Positions 24,646 through 32,800 of a DNA stretch of 64,000 nt are shown here, one piece after another (the first letter of the stretch is position 1; every line of letters starts with the position of its first letter). Both the position numbers and the translations under genes were made by a program. This DNA is from Mucilaginibacter pallidiroseus. GTDB taxonomy: Bacteria; Bacteroidota; Bacteroidia; Sphingobacteriales; Sphingobacteriaceae. The notes beneath the pieces were generated by a model, which was not told where the DNA came from, searched no databases, and saw only the letters and a list, made by a program, of their open reading frames with translations. Location of the stretch: positions 186,001-250,000 of the forward strand of contig NZ_VOEJ01000002.1 in assembly GCF_007846085.1 (NCBI RefSeq), read 5' to 3'.

Positions 24646-25938
24646 TTAATACAACAGCCTGAACTTAATGGTATTATCAATAGCCTTTAACTGGTTAAGT
24701 ACCTGCGCATCGTAACCGGTATTTACATCGGTTATTACGTAGCCTATCTGGGCGTTGGTAACCAAAAACTCGCCAACGATATTAATGTTGTGCTGGGCAA
24801 ATACCTCATTTATTTTGGCCAGTATCCCGGGCACGTTCTTGTGGATGTGAATTAAACGGTGTGCGTTACTTACACGCGGTGGTTGCAAATCGGGGAAGTT
24901 GCAACTCATGTGGGTTTTACCCTCATTCATGAAGCCAATTACCCTGCGTGGGATGAAGTCAACGTTCCGCGGATTTTGCTTAGGATCATCAAAAATAATA
25001 ATGCCTTTATCACAAGCGGCCTCGGCTAGTTTACGGTTTTGTACTTTCCCAAAACAGCCAATAACCTTTAACCGGCCCGCGTTCGCCAACTGCTCGGGTG
25101 TAGGCTGGTGGTGCTCATCACAAAATAACACGCCGGCTTCCTGCAGGTATTCTTCTTCAATAACCTCTTTGTGCCTGATGTTGTACCCTTCCTTTTTCAT
25201 TTGGGCCAGGGCTTCATCGTCAACATTACCTACCACAAGGCACTTTATCCTGTTTTTAGGATATGATATTGCGCGCGGCAGTTTATTGATGTAAAGAAAT
25301 TCGTCAAAGCTTGGGGTTATATGATCGGCTTTTTCGGCAACAGATTTGCGCTCTATGTTTTCTGTAAAGGCAAAGAATTTCTTGATCATTCCCGATTCCT
25401 TTAACTGGAAATCAGAATACCCATCGCCAATACCGAAAATTTCTCCCTGAAGATTAAGTTCCTTAAGCAACTTTACTTTACCACCCTCCTGCGACAGCGG
25501 GTTTTCGGTATCGTAACCTATAATGTTGCCTTCCTCGTCAAATACAAAGGTATTGGCATAAATATTATCTTTTTTAATATGATACTCCGTTACTACCGGC
25601 GTAATAAATTCCTTAAAGCCACCCGAAACGATTAATACCTCGTTCTGATGGTTTTTAAAAAATATGGTGTTACGCGAAAATGAGGTAGAAACCTTCTTTT
25701 TCAAGTGTGATATCAGCTGCTTAAGATGATCGCGGTTCGCACATAAAAGCTCTACCCGTCGCTGCAAGCTTTCGGTAAAAGAGAGGCGGCCTTCCATTGA
25801 AGCGTTGGTCAAGTCCTCAATTTGTTTATAAATACCTTCGCGATCCGGATGATTTTTTAATGAGATGCGGGCAAGTTCATCTAAAGCTTCTACCTGCGTA
25901 AATGTACTATCGAAATCTATTATGAAATACTGATCCAT
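24646..25938 (-). CDS. Fusion of SerB-type phosphatase, SerA remnant and ACT domain
   Basis: A 430-residue protein. Residues 1-210 are a HAD phosphoserine-phosphatase-like domain: IIDFDSTFTQ (D8, D10), the Ser in LIVSGGF, a Lys in GGKVKLLKEL and GIGDGYSDF. From about 230 it resembles the substrate-binding half of 3-phosphoglycerate dehydrogenase (LKVIGCFGKVQNRKLAEAA), but the NAD-binding Rossmann domain is missing: the chain runs straight from there to the SerA tail SCNFPDLQPP and an ACT domain (HRLIHIHKNVPGILAKIN to the C-terminus). A serine-sensing phosphatase is the likely reading; dehydrogenase activity is not expected. The gene stands alone. Confidence 0.85.
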   Translation of the reverse strand: MDQYFIIDFDSTFTQVEALDELARISLKNHPDREGIYKQIEDLTNASMEGRLSFTESLQRRVELLCANRDHLKQLISHLKKKVSTSFSRNTIFFKNHQNEVLIVSGGFKEFITPVVTEYHIKKDNIYANTFVFDEEGNIIGYDTENPLSQEGGKVKLLKELNLQGEIFGIGDGYSDFQLKESGMIKKFFAFTENIERKSVAEKADHITPSFDEFLYINKLPRAISYPKNRIKCLVVGNVDDEALAQMKKEGYNIRHKEVIEEEYLQEAGVLFCDEHHQPTPEQLANAGRLKVIGCFGKVQNRKLAEAACDKGIIIFDDPKQNPRNVDFIPRRVIGFMNEGKTHMSCNFPDLQPPRVSNAHRLIHIHKNVPGILAKINEVFAQHNINIVGEFLVTNAQIGYVITDVNTGYDAQVLNQLKAIDNTIKFRLLY

Positions 25939-26190
25939 GGTAAGCAGTTTGGCAGCATTAAATCGCTACCTATGTTTGATGCGGCAAGATACAGGTTTTA
26001 TAAAAACTGTGCTGTGCAAATTTCGGATAAATGGACCAGAGGCAAACATTGATCGTTCTTTCGACAACTTAGCTTAAGCAAACTGCATGCTTAAGCAAAA
26101 TAGCAATTAAATTATTTCTTAATAGGATAAAACTTATAGCTATGGTTAGTGTTTAATGTGTACTAAACAAATTAAAACAGATCATTTACC

Positions 26191-26736
26191 ATGGCAACAA
26201 AAACTAAAAAAGCACCTGAGACAACCGAGATTGTCGAGGAGTCGGCATTGAACGAATTGTTTATTGACGAGTTAAAAGACATTTACTGGGCCGAAAAGCA
26301 CTTAGCGAAAGCATTGCCAAAACTAGCAAAAGCGGCAACGTCTGACGAGTTAAAACAAGCTATAGAGCAACACATAACAGAAACTGAAGGCCAGATAACC
26401 CGCCTGGAAGACGTTTTTGAAGCTATAGGCGAAAAAGCAGCAGCCAAAAAATGCCTTGCAATGGAAGGCTTGCTAAAAGAAGCCGATGAAATAGTATCAG
26501 ATACAGAAAAAGGCAGCATAACCCGCGACGCAGGTATCATATCGGCCGCGCAAAAGGTTGAGCACTACGAAATAGCATCATACGGCACTTTAAGGACACT
26601 TGCCCTAACCCTTGGCCACAACGATGCAGCAGATTTACTGGAAGCTACACTTAACGAAGAGAAAAATTGCGACAGCCTGCTAACACAAATTGCTGAAGCC
26701 GGCATCAATCAAAACGCCGTAAGCGAAAAGGAATAA
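26191..26736 (+). CDS. DUF892 (YciE/YciF-type) ferritin-like protein
   Basis: A 181-residue four-helix-bundle protein of the YciF type, with a polar N-terminal tail and the typical LNELFIDELKDIYWAEKHLAKALPK start followed by THITETEGQ-like HITETEGQITRLEDVFE. Acidic and His positions along the helices could hold a di-iron site. Members respond to general stress, and metal use is inferred from the fold. A terminator follows, so it is monocistronic, but the next gene encodes another stress four-helix protein. The 252-bp spacer upstream is AT-rich; no clear promoter was fixed. Confidence 0.9.
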   Translation: MATKTKKAPETTEIVEESALNELFIDELKDIYWAEKHLAKALPKLAKAATSDELKQAIEQHITETEGQITRLEDVFEAIGEKAAAKKCLAMEGLLKEADEIVSDTEKGSITRDAGIISAAQKVEHYEIASYGTLRTLALTLGHNDAADLLEATLNEEKNCDSLLTQIAEAGINQNAVSEKE

Positions 26737-26752
26737 TAGCTTATTATATATT

Positions 26753-26791
26753 AAAGAAATGCCGCGCAACTAACGCGGCATTTCTTTTTTT
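26753..26791 (+). terminator. Intrinsic terminator after the DUF892 gene
   Basis: A perfect 14-bp stem (AAAGAAATGCCGCG / CGCGGCATTTCTTT) with a 7-nt loop is followed by a T-run. Confidence 0.9.
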
Positions 26792-26910
26792 AATTTAAAA
26801 CACTTCATTATCAACGCATTATGATATATGATGTTAAATTTATAATTTAATTAATTACAGATTAATTATTGGCAAGCGATTTGCAATGCTGCTAATACAT
26901 TAAATTAAAA

Positions 26911-27381
26911 ATGTTAACTACCATGGAAACTACAGAAAAATCAATTGAAGTATTAAATGACCTTATTGAAATTAATAACGACCGTATAGATGGTTTTAAC
27001 CGCGCAGCAGAAGGCTTAGGCGAAGGCGATGCAGATTTAAAAGCTGTATTTGAGCAATTTGCAAGCGATAGCCGCGAAAATGTACAGGAGTTAAGCGCAG
27101 CCGTAGGCCAGGCCGGCGGCGATGTTGACACAGGTAACACTGTAACAGGCTCGCTACACCGTGCATGGTTAAATGTAAAAGCTACATTCAGCGGCCATGA
27201 CCGTAAAGCAATTCTTGAAGAATGCGAACGCGGCGAGGATGCCATTAAAAAAGCATACCGTGATGCACTATCAGAAGACAATGGCCTATCTGTAGAGCAA
27301 ACACAGTTGATCTCGAAACAGCAAGGTGCTATTAACGTTGGTCACGACAGGATCAAAGCGTTAAGAGATAGCCAGGCATAA
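26911..27381 (+). CDS. PA2169-type four-helix-bundle protein (DUF2383-like)
   Basis: A 156-residue helical protein with the start MLTTMETTEKSIEV; an ATG at 26923 is an equal alternative. The family pattern is visible in SIEVLNDLIEINNDRIDGF, FASDSRENVQEL, GSLHRAWLNVKATFSG and ILEECERGED. Such proteins have a ferritin-like fold and are frequent near DUF892 proteins in stress-responsive regions. Role not established. It has its own terminator and follows the DUF892 gene by 174 bp of AT-rich sequence. Confidence 0.85.
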   Translation: MLTTMETTEKSIEVLNDLIEINNDRIDGFNRAAEGLGEGDADLKAVFEQFASDSRENVQELSAAVGQAGGDVDTGNTVTGSLHRAWLNVKATFSGHDRKAILEECERGEDAIKKAYRDALSEDNGLSVEQTQLISKQQGAINVGHDRIKALRDSQA

Positions 27382-27403
27382 TTAATTTTTGCCAATAAAT
27401 TTT

Positions 27404-27437
27404 GAGCCGCTCCGTAGCTACGGGGTGGCTCTTTTTT
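27404..27437 (+). terminator. Intrinsic terminator after the PA2169-type gene
   Basis: A 13-bp stem (GAGCCGCTCCGTA / TACGGGGTGGCTC, two G-T pairs) with a 2-nt apparent loop is followed by TTTTTT. Confidence 0.85.
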
Positions 27438-27491
27438 ATAAAATACTTTCTTAGTTGTGCCGAATTAAAACCCTGGCCACCTTTAAATACG

Positions 27492-27499
27492 TATATTTG
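27492..27499 (+). promoter_or_regulatory. -7 box of the desaturase gene
   Basis: TATATTTG matches TAnnTTTG and would start transcription about 30 nt before the desaturase GTG. A -33 TTTG at the normal distance is not seen. Confidence 0.45.
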
Positions 27500-27536
27500 T
27501 AACCATTATAAATAAGTACAATATAAATTTACCCGA

Positions 27537-28271
27537 GTGATCATATTAATTTTCTTTTTGGCCCACTGGTTTCTATCGCTGTTTTTTCAAACGTTCTTTT
27601 TACACCGGTATGCCTCGCACAAAATGTTTACTACAAATAAATTTTTTGAGCGTACATTTTACATCATGACCTATGTTTTTCAAGGTTCATCATTTTTAAA
27701 CCCGCGTGCATACGCAATTATGCACCGCGAGCATCATGCATATAGCGATACAGAGAAAGACCCGCATTCACCGCACTTTTTTAAGGACGTTTTCCAGATG
27801 ATGTGGTACACTGCCATGAGCTATAAATTGCACGTTAAGCGCCTAAAAGAGCCCGAAGAGCGCTTTAAAGGCAACTACCCGGAGTGGCGCTTTCTTGATT
27901 TTGTAGGGTCATCTGCCGTATCACGCATTTTGTTCGGCTTGTTTTACATTGCCTTTTACGTTTACTTTGCTACTGCCTGGTGGATGTTTTTATTATTGCC
28001 TATACACATAATAATGGGCCCTATACACGGTGCAATAGTAAATTGGTGCGGCCACAAATACGGTTATTCAAACTTTGACAATAACGACAAATCAAAAAAC
28101 ACTACACCGTTTGACTTTTTGATGCTTGGCGAATTGTTCCAGAATAACCACCATAAACGCCCCAACAATGCAAACTTTGGTGCAAAATGGTTTGAGATCG
28201 ATCCTGTTTACCCGGTCATGAAACTGATGCACTGGGCACGCATTATTCGCCTCAGAAAAAACTACGCCTGA
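27537..28271 (+). CDS. Acyl-CoA desaturase-type fatty acid desaturase
   Basis: A 244-residue membrane-bound di-iron desaturase. The three histidine boxes are present: HRYASH (23-28), HREHH (63-67) and the NNHHK box near the C-terminus, with a further H in WCGHKYG. Four hydrophobic helices bracket them. It should introduce a double bond into acyl chains of membrane lipids, consistent with cold or fluidity adjustment. The start is a GTG; an ATG further in would remove part of the first helix. It is monocistronic, ending at a terminator. Confidence 0.92.
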   Translation: MIILIFFLAHWFLSLFFQTFFLHRYASHKMFTTNKFFERTFYIMTYVFQGSSFLNPRAYAIMHREHHAYSDTEKDPHSPHFFKDVFQMMWYTAMSYKLHVKRLKEPEERFKGNYPEWRFLDFVGSSAVSRILFGLFYIAFYVYFATAWWMFLLLPIHIIMGPIHGAIVNWCGHKYGYSNFDNNDKSKNTTPFDFLMLGELFQNNHHKRPNNANFGAKWFEIDPVYPVMKLMHWARIIRLRKNYA

Positions 28272-28298
28272 TTTTAGGCTGACAGAATTTAGCAGAGA

Positions 28299-28339
28299 GC
28301 GAAAAGCATTGCCCAATTGGTAAAGCTTTTCGCTTTTTT
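28299..28339 (+). terminator. Intrinsic terminator after the desaturase gene
   Basis: The stem GCGAAAAGC (28299-28307) / GCTTTTCGC (28325-28333) encloses a 17-nt loop that can itself pair and is followed by six T residues. Confidence 0.8.
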
Positions 28340-28448
28340 GTTTTTATATACTTCGTGAGATGCCGATGTGCATGGGCATGACTAGTGTAAAATGTGTTTT
28401 AAAGTACAGCAACGACAATCTTGTCCGGCCGGGATAATTATATAATCT

Positions 28449-28456
28449 TATCTTTG
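28449..28456 (+). promoter_or_regulatory. -7 box of the aminotransferase gene
   Basis: TATCTTTG matches TAnnTTTG and ends 19 nt before the ATG at 28476. A TTG at 28421 is somewhat too far for a standard -33. Confidence 0.45.
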
Positions 28457-28475
28457 CCATCCTAAAATTCAACGT

Positions 28476-29732
28476 ATGAAAGTATCCGCATTAGCCGAAA
28501 ATTTAAGCGGGTCGGAAATCATCAAGATAGCCGGCGAAATAAACGAACTTAAAAAACAGGGGCAGAACATTGCCAATTTAACCATAGGCGATTTCGACTC
28601 GAATATTTATCCTATCCCCACTGAATTAAAGGAAGGGATTATAGACGCATACAATCACAACCAAACCAACTATCCACCTGCCGACGGTGTGTTAGCCCTG
28701 CGCGAAAGTGTATCAACCTTTCTTAAAAACCGCATGGGGCTGGAGTATGCGCCCAATCATATCTTAATTTCGGGCGGCTCGAGGCCGCTAATTTATGCAG
28801 CTTACCTGGCACTTGTTGATCCCGGAGATAAAGTGATTTTCCCTACTCCATCATGGAACAACAACCATTATTGCGATTTGCTTAGTGCAGAAGCGGTACT
28901 TGTTGAAACCAAGCCCGAGAATAATTTTATGCCAACGGCAGAGGAACTGCGCCCGCACTTAAAAGGCGCAACCTTACTGGCATTATGCTCCCCGCTTAAT
29001 CCAACGGGAACTATGTTCAGCAAAAAGGACCTGGAAGAAATTTGCGACCTGGTAATTGCCGAGAACAAAAGTCGCGGCGACGACGAAAAACCGTTATACC
29101 TGATGTATGACCAGATTTATTCGCAGTTAACGTTTGGTCAGCACCAGCATTTTGACCCGGTTACTTTAAGGCCCGAACTAAAAGATTACACCATATTTAT
29201 TGATGGTGGATCGAAATGTTTTGCAGCTACCGGTGTACGTGTTGGCTGGGGCTTTGGTCCGTCTTTTATAATCGACAACATGAAGGCCATTGTAGGTCAC
29301 ATGGGTGCATGGTCGCCAAAGGCAGAGCAGGTTGCCATGGCTGCTTACCTTAAAAATGAAGAATTTGTAGATACTTACCTTGACGAGCTGAAAGGCAACG
29401 TACAAGCCAGCCTGAATACCTTACACCAGGGTTTTCAAAAACTAAAAGCCGAAGGCTATAGCGTTGACTCAGTTGAGCCAATGGGTGCCATATATCTTAC
29501 CATTAAAATAGATTACACCGGCAAAACTACGCCAGACGGACAGGTTTTAAACAATAGCGCCGATGTAAATTTTTACCTGATCAAACATGCCGGTGTGGCC
29601 TTTGTACCGTTCTCGGCATTCGGTACCGGCCATGATGTAAATTGGTTCAGGGCATCGGTAGGTACGGTAACTTTAAGCGAAGTAGAGCAAATGATGCCGC
29701 GCATTGGCGAAGCACTTGCCAAACTGAAATAA
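28476..29732 (+). CDS. Class I/II PLP-dependent aminotransferase
   Basis: A 418-residue fold-type I aminotransferase related to aspartate/aromatic transaminases. Visible: NLTIGDFDSNIYPIP at the N-terminus, GGSRPLIYAAYLAL, the CSPLNPTGT motif with the coenzyme Asn, LMYDQIYS with the Asp-Tyr pair, and the PLP-binding Lys in DGGSKCFAATG, with VRVGWGF placing the Arg. The substrate cannot be named; the sequence looks like the Bacteroidota pyridoxal-dependent aminotransferases often listed as aspartate transaminases. Monocistronic, ending at a terminator. Confidence 0.9.
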   Translation: MKVSALAENLSGSEIIKIAGEINELKKQGQNIANLTIGDFDSNIYPIPTELKEGIIDAYNHNQTNYPPADGVLALRESVSTFLKNRMGLEYAPNHILISGGSRPLIYAAYLALVDPGDKVIFPTPSWNNNHYCDLLSAEAVLVETKPENNFMPTAEELRPHLKGATLLALCSPLNPTGTMFSKKDLEEICDLVIAENKSRGDDEKPLYLMYDQIYSQLTFGQHQHFDPVTLRPELKDYTIFIDGGSKCFAATGVRVGWGFGPSFIIDNMKAIVGHMGAWSPKAEQVAMAAYLKNEEFVDTYLDELKGNVQASLNTLHQGFQKLKAEGYSVDSVEPMGAIYLTIKIDYTGKTTPDGQVLNNSADVNFYLIKHAGVAFVPFSAFGTGHDVNWFRASVGTVTLSEVEQMMPRIGEALAKLK

Positions 29733-29744
29733 GCACATTAAACC

Positions 29745-29772
29745 AAAGGGCGCAAACTTAGCGCCCTTTTTT
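29745..29772 (+). terminator. Intrinsic terminator after the aminotransferase gene
   Basis: A perfect stem AAAGGGCGC (29745-29753) / GCGCCCTTT (29761-29769) with a 7-nt loop continues into a T-run. Confidence 0.9.
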
Positions 29773-29785
29773 GCATTATAATATT

Positions 29786-30496
29786 ATGCCCAATGGAACC
29801 CTTTTTTTAATCCCGGTACCTCTTGCTGACGACGCTGCTGCAAAATCTTTTACCCCGTATCTGGTTAATACCATCAATAGTATTAAAGAGTATATTGTAG
29901 AAAATGAAAAAACAGCGCGCCGTTTCCTGAAGGAAGCGGGCCTAAAAACTCCGCAAAGCGAATTGATTATCCATGATTACGGCAAGCACAACCGCGACCA
30001 GGGATTAAAAGCATTTTTTAAGGGCCTGCTGGCCGGCAACGATGTTGGCCTGATGAGCGAGGCTGGCTGCCCCGGCATTGCCGACCCGGGAGCAGATATT
30101 GTTGCCGAAGCGCATCGTAAAGGTATAAACGTAGTACCATTGGTAGGGCCAAGCTCGATATTGCTGGCATTAATGGCTTCCGGGTTTAACGGGCAAAGCT
30201 TTACCTTTCATGGTTACTTACCAATTGATAAGGCAGAACGAGCAAACAAAATTAAACAACTGGAAAACCTGGCCGAGAAGGGCAAGCAAACCCAACTTTT
30301 TATTGAAACGCCTTTCCGTAACGATAGTATGCTGCAGGATGTATTAAAAACCTGCAAGCCCAACACCCGTCTTTGCATAGCCTGCGATATAACCGCATCT
30401 ACAGAATTTATCAAAACAAAAACAATAGCCGAGTGGCAAAACCAAGTGCCTGATCTGCGCAAGCGGCCGGCAATTTTCCTGCTATTCCACGCCTGA
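29786..30496 (+). CDS. SAM-dependent methyltransferase of the RsmI (tetrapyrrole methylase-fold) type
   Basis: A 236-residue protein; the start is the ATG at 29786 (MPNGTLFLIPVPL). RsmI 2'-O-methylates C1402 of 16S rRNA. The key block GLMSEAGCPGIADPGAD matches the RsmI loop, and GPSSILLALMASGF and FHGYLP are also family-like. The divergence, including Cys in place of the usual Thr in the SEAGTPG-type motif and a shortened C-terminal region, points to the Bacteroidota second RsmI-like subfamily, so the target may differ. It is followed after 4 bp by the flavin monooxygenase gene, suggesting one transcript. Confidence 0.85.
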   Translation: MPNGTLFLIPVPLADDAAAKSFTPYLVNTINSIKEYIVENEKTARRFLKEAGLKTPQSELIIHDYGKHNRDQGLKAFFKGLLAGNDVGLMSEAGCPGIADPGADIVAEAHRKGINVVPLVGPSSILLALMASGFNGQSFTFHGYLPIDKAERANKIKQLENLAEKGKQTQLFIETPFRNDSMLQDVLKTCKPNTRLCIACDITASTEFIKTKTIAEWQNQVPDLRKRPAIFLLFHA

Positions 30497-30500
30497 TGAT

Positions 30501-32096
30501 ATGCTTACCCTGCCGCAACATACCAGTGTATTAATTGTGGGGGCCGGGCCTTCTGGTTTAATGATGGCTGCGCAGTTGTTGCGCAATGGCATACTACCCG
30601 TTGTCATCGATGCTAAAAAGGGGCCCACAGATCAATCCAAAGCGCTTGCAGTACAGGCCCGCTCAATTGAAATATACAGGCAAATGGGCATTGCGTCTTC
30701 CGTTGTTGAGAACAGCAAACAAGCCGGTGCATTATCTTTTAATATGGATGGTAGCGAGCTTGCACATTTCAACCTGATGGAAATGGGCAACAACCAAACG
30801 CCGTTCCCTTACATCACGCTGTATCAACAAAGCAAGAACGAACGCCTGCTGCTTGATTATCTTACCCAAGGTTGCCTGCCCGTTTATTGGGAAACGTCGC
30901 TTTTGTCTTTAAGTCAAGACAGTAAGTTAGCCACCGCTGTTTTACAACACGCCGGGAATAACTATACTATAACTTGTGATTATGTTATTGGTGCCGATGG
31001 TGCCCACAGCCTTGTCCGTAAACAGGCAGGAGTGGCCTTTAACGGCGATACTTACCCGCACCGCTTTTACCTTGCCGATGTAACGCTTGCCAGCAATATG
31101 GACGGGCAAACCATTTCACTTTTTTTAGCCCGGAACGGCTTTGCCGGATTTTTCCCGCTGCCCGAAGAAAGGAGCTTCAGGATTGTGGCGAGCCTGCCGC
31201 CAGGATTTGAGACGAAAGAGGAGATTGAACTAAATGAAGTGCTACCACATTTGCAAAATATTACAGCGCGCGATGTATCGATCAGCCATGTAAATTGGTT
31301 CACAACATACAAGTTACACCATCGCATGGCCGATAAGTTTAACGAAGGCAGGTGCTACCTTATAGGGGATGCGGCGCACATCCATTCGCCGGTTGGGGGG
31401 CAAGGAATGAATACCGGTTTGCAGGATGCCTATAACCTTGCCTGGAAATTGGCAGCTGTTATAAAAGGCGAAATCAAGCCAGCTATATTGCAAACATACG
31501 CGCAGGAACGCATGCCGGTAGCCAAACAACTCCTCAACACAACCGACAGGATCTTCAATCTCATCACATCTGGCAGTTGGCTCGGCAATTTTGTAAAAGG
31601 AACAATTATGCCCAGGGTGTTGAAGTATGCCTGGAAAAAGGAGAAGATACGCAACCAGTTTTTTAAGCGTACATCGCAGCTCATTATCAGCTACCGTGAC
31701 AGCAAAATAAGCCTGCAACTAGGGCACGATACCAGAGTTAAAGCCGGCGACCGACTCCCCTACCTCGAAATATTTGACGAGAAAAAGCAAATTAAAACAG
31801 ACATACACGCATGGTGCAGCAAACCAGGCTTTACGTTGATAACGCTTGGTGATATCAGGGAAGAGTTTCTATTTACCATAGCCAAGTGGATAACGCAAAA
31901 CTACCAGGGTAGCCTTAACTTTTTCCACCTGCCTCAATCGGCCAAAAACAAACATGTGTTTGATGTATTAGGGCCTATGCCCGGCGGTCGCAGGGCTTTA
32001 ATAGTTCGCCCGGACATGCATATTGGCTTTGCAAATGACCTGGTTGATATTGGCCAGATGGACAAATACCTTAAAACCATAGTAGGCTTTAATTAA
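30501..32096 (+). CDS. FAD-dependent aromatic-type monooxygenase (PHBH class)
   Basis: A 531-residue group A flavoprotein monooxygenase. The FAD-binding GxGxxG is in LIVGAGPSGLMMA, the DG motif in VIGADGAHSLVR and the GD motif in YLIGDAAHIHSPVGGQGMN. The C-terminal thioredoxin-like domain (ending near PGGRRALIVRPDMHIGFA) is typical of phenol-hydroxylase-like members. It should hydroxylate an aromatic or polyketide-like substrate with NAD(P)H and O2; substrate not known. Closely follows the RsmI-like gene and converges with the response regulator gene (stop to stop, no gap). Confidence 0.9.
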   Translation: MLTLPQHTSVLIVGAGPSGLMMAAQLLRNGILPVVIDAKKGPTDQSKALAVQARSIEIYRQMGIASSVVENSKQAGALSFNMDGSELAHFNLMEMGNNQTPFPYITLYQQSKNERLLLDYLTQGCLPVYWETSLLSLSQDSKLATAVLQHAGNNYTITCDYVIGADGAHSLVRKQAGVAFNGDTYPHRFYLADVTLASNMDGQTISLFLARNGFAGFFPLPEERSFRIVASLPPGFETKEEIELNEVLPHLQNITARDVSISHVNWFTTYKLHHRMADKFNEGRCYLIGDAAHIHSPVGGQGMNTGLQDAYNLAWKLAAVIKGEIKPAILQTYAQERMPVAKQLLNTTDRIFNLITSGSWLGNFVKGTIMPRVLKYAWKKEKIRNQFFKRTSQLIISYRDSKISLQLGHDTRVKAGDRLPYLEIFDEKKQIKTDIHAWCSKPGFTLITLGDIREEFLFTIAKWITQNYQGSLNFFHLPQSAKNKHVFDVLGPMPGGRRALIVRPDMHIGFANDLVDIGQMDKYLKTIVGFN

Positions 32097-32795
32097 TCAC
32101 TTGCCCATCCATCTGCGGGCGAAATCAATATAGGAATCGCTAATTGGCAGCTCTATAGTGGAAAGCTTTACCCGCCGGTTTTGCATAGAAATGATTTTGC
32201 CTACCGGCACGATGTAACTGCGGTGAATACGCTGAAATTTATCGGCAGGCAACTTTTCCAATACTCTTTTCAGCGGCATAAGGGTGAGTATAGTTTTTGA
32301 GAACTGAAGATGTATCTTAATATAATCTTCCATACTTTCGATATACTCGATATCCCGCAGGTTTATCTTAACCATGCGGTACTCGGAGTATACATACAGG
32401 CTTTCGTCATCCTGATTGCCAGCGATTGCATTTTTATATTTATGATAGTCAAGGGCTTTTTCAATTGCCTTACCAAAACGTTTTACATCTATGGGTTTAA
32501 GTAAATAATCAATTGCCTCAAGCTCAAATCCCTCAAAAGCAAAATTTTTGTATGCTGTAGTAAAAATAATCATCGGCGGGTTTTCCAGTCCACGCGCAAG
32601 GTCTATTCCGGTGATATCAGGCATATTGATATCCAAAAAAAGCAAATCGACGGTATGTCTTCCAATATACTCAGCACCAGACACGGCATCCTCAAACGTT
32701 TGTACCATTTGCAACGCCGGAAATTTCAATACGTAATTTTTAATCAGCTCAAGGGCCAAAGGCTCGTCATCAATAGCTACACATTTTAATTGCAT
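32097..32795 (-). CDS. LytTR-family response regulator
   Basis: A two-domain regulator of 232 residues from MQLKCVAIDDEP (32793-32795); an ATG four codons upstream (32807) would overlap the kinase stop. The receiver domain has the acidic pair D9-D10, the phospho-acceptor D55 in LLFLDINMPD, the Thr in IIFTTAY and Lys in LLKPID. The C-terminal LytTR DNA-binding domain begins about 125 and includes MEDYIKIHL, FQRIHRSYIV and MQNRRVKL. LytTR regulators bind direct repeats upstream of their targets. It is the second gene of a kinase-regulator pair. Confidence 0.94.
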   Translation of the reverse strand: MQLKCVAIDDEPLALELIKNYVLKFPALQMVQTFEDAVSGAEYIGRHTVDLLFLDINMPDITGIDLARGLENPPMIIFTTAYKNFAFEGFELEAIDYLLKPIDVKRFGKAIEKALDYHKYKNAIAGNQDDESLYVYSEYRMVKINLRDIEYIESMEDYIKIHLQFSKTILTLMPLKRVLEKLPADKFQRIHRSYIVPVGKIISMQNRRVKLSTIELPISDSYIDFARRWMGK

Positions 32796-32800
32796 ATTAT

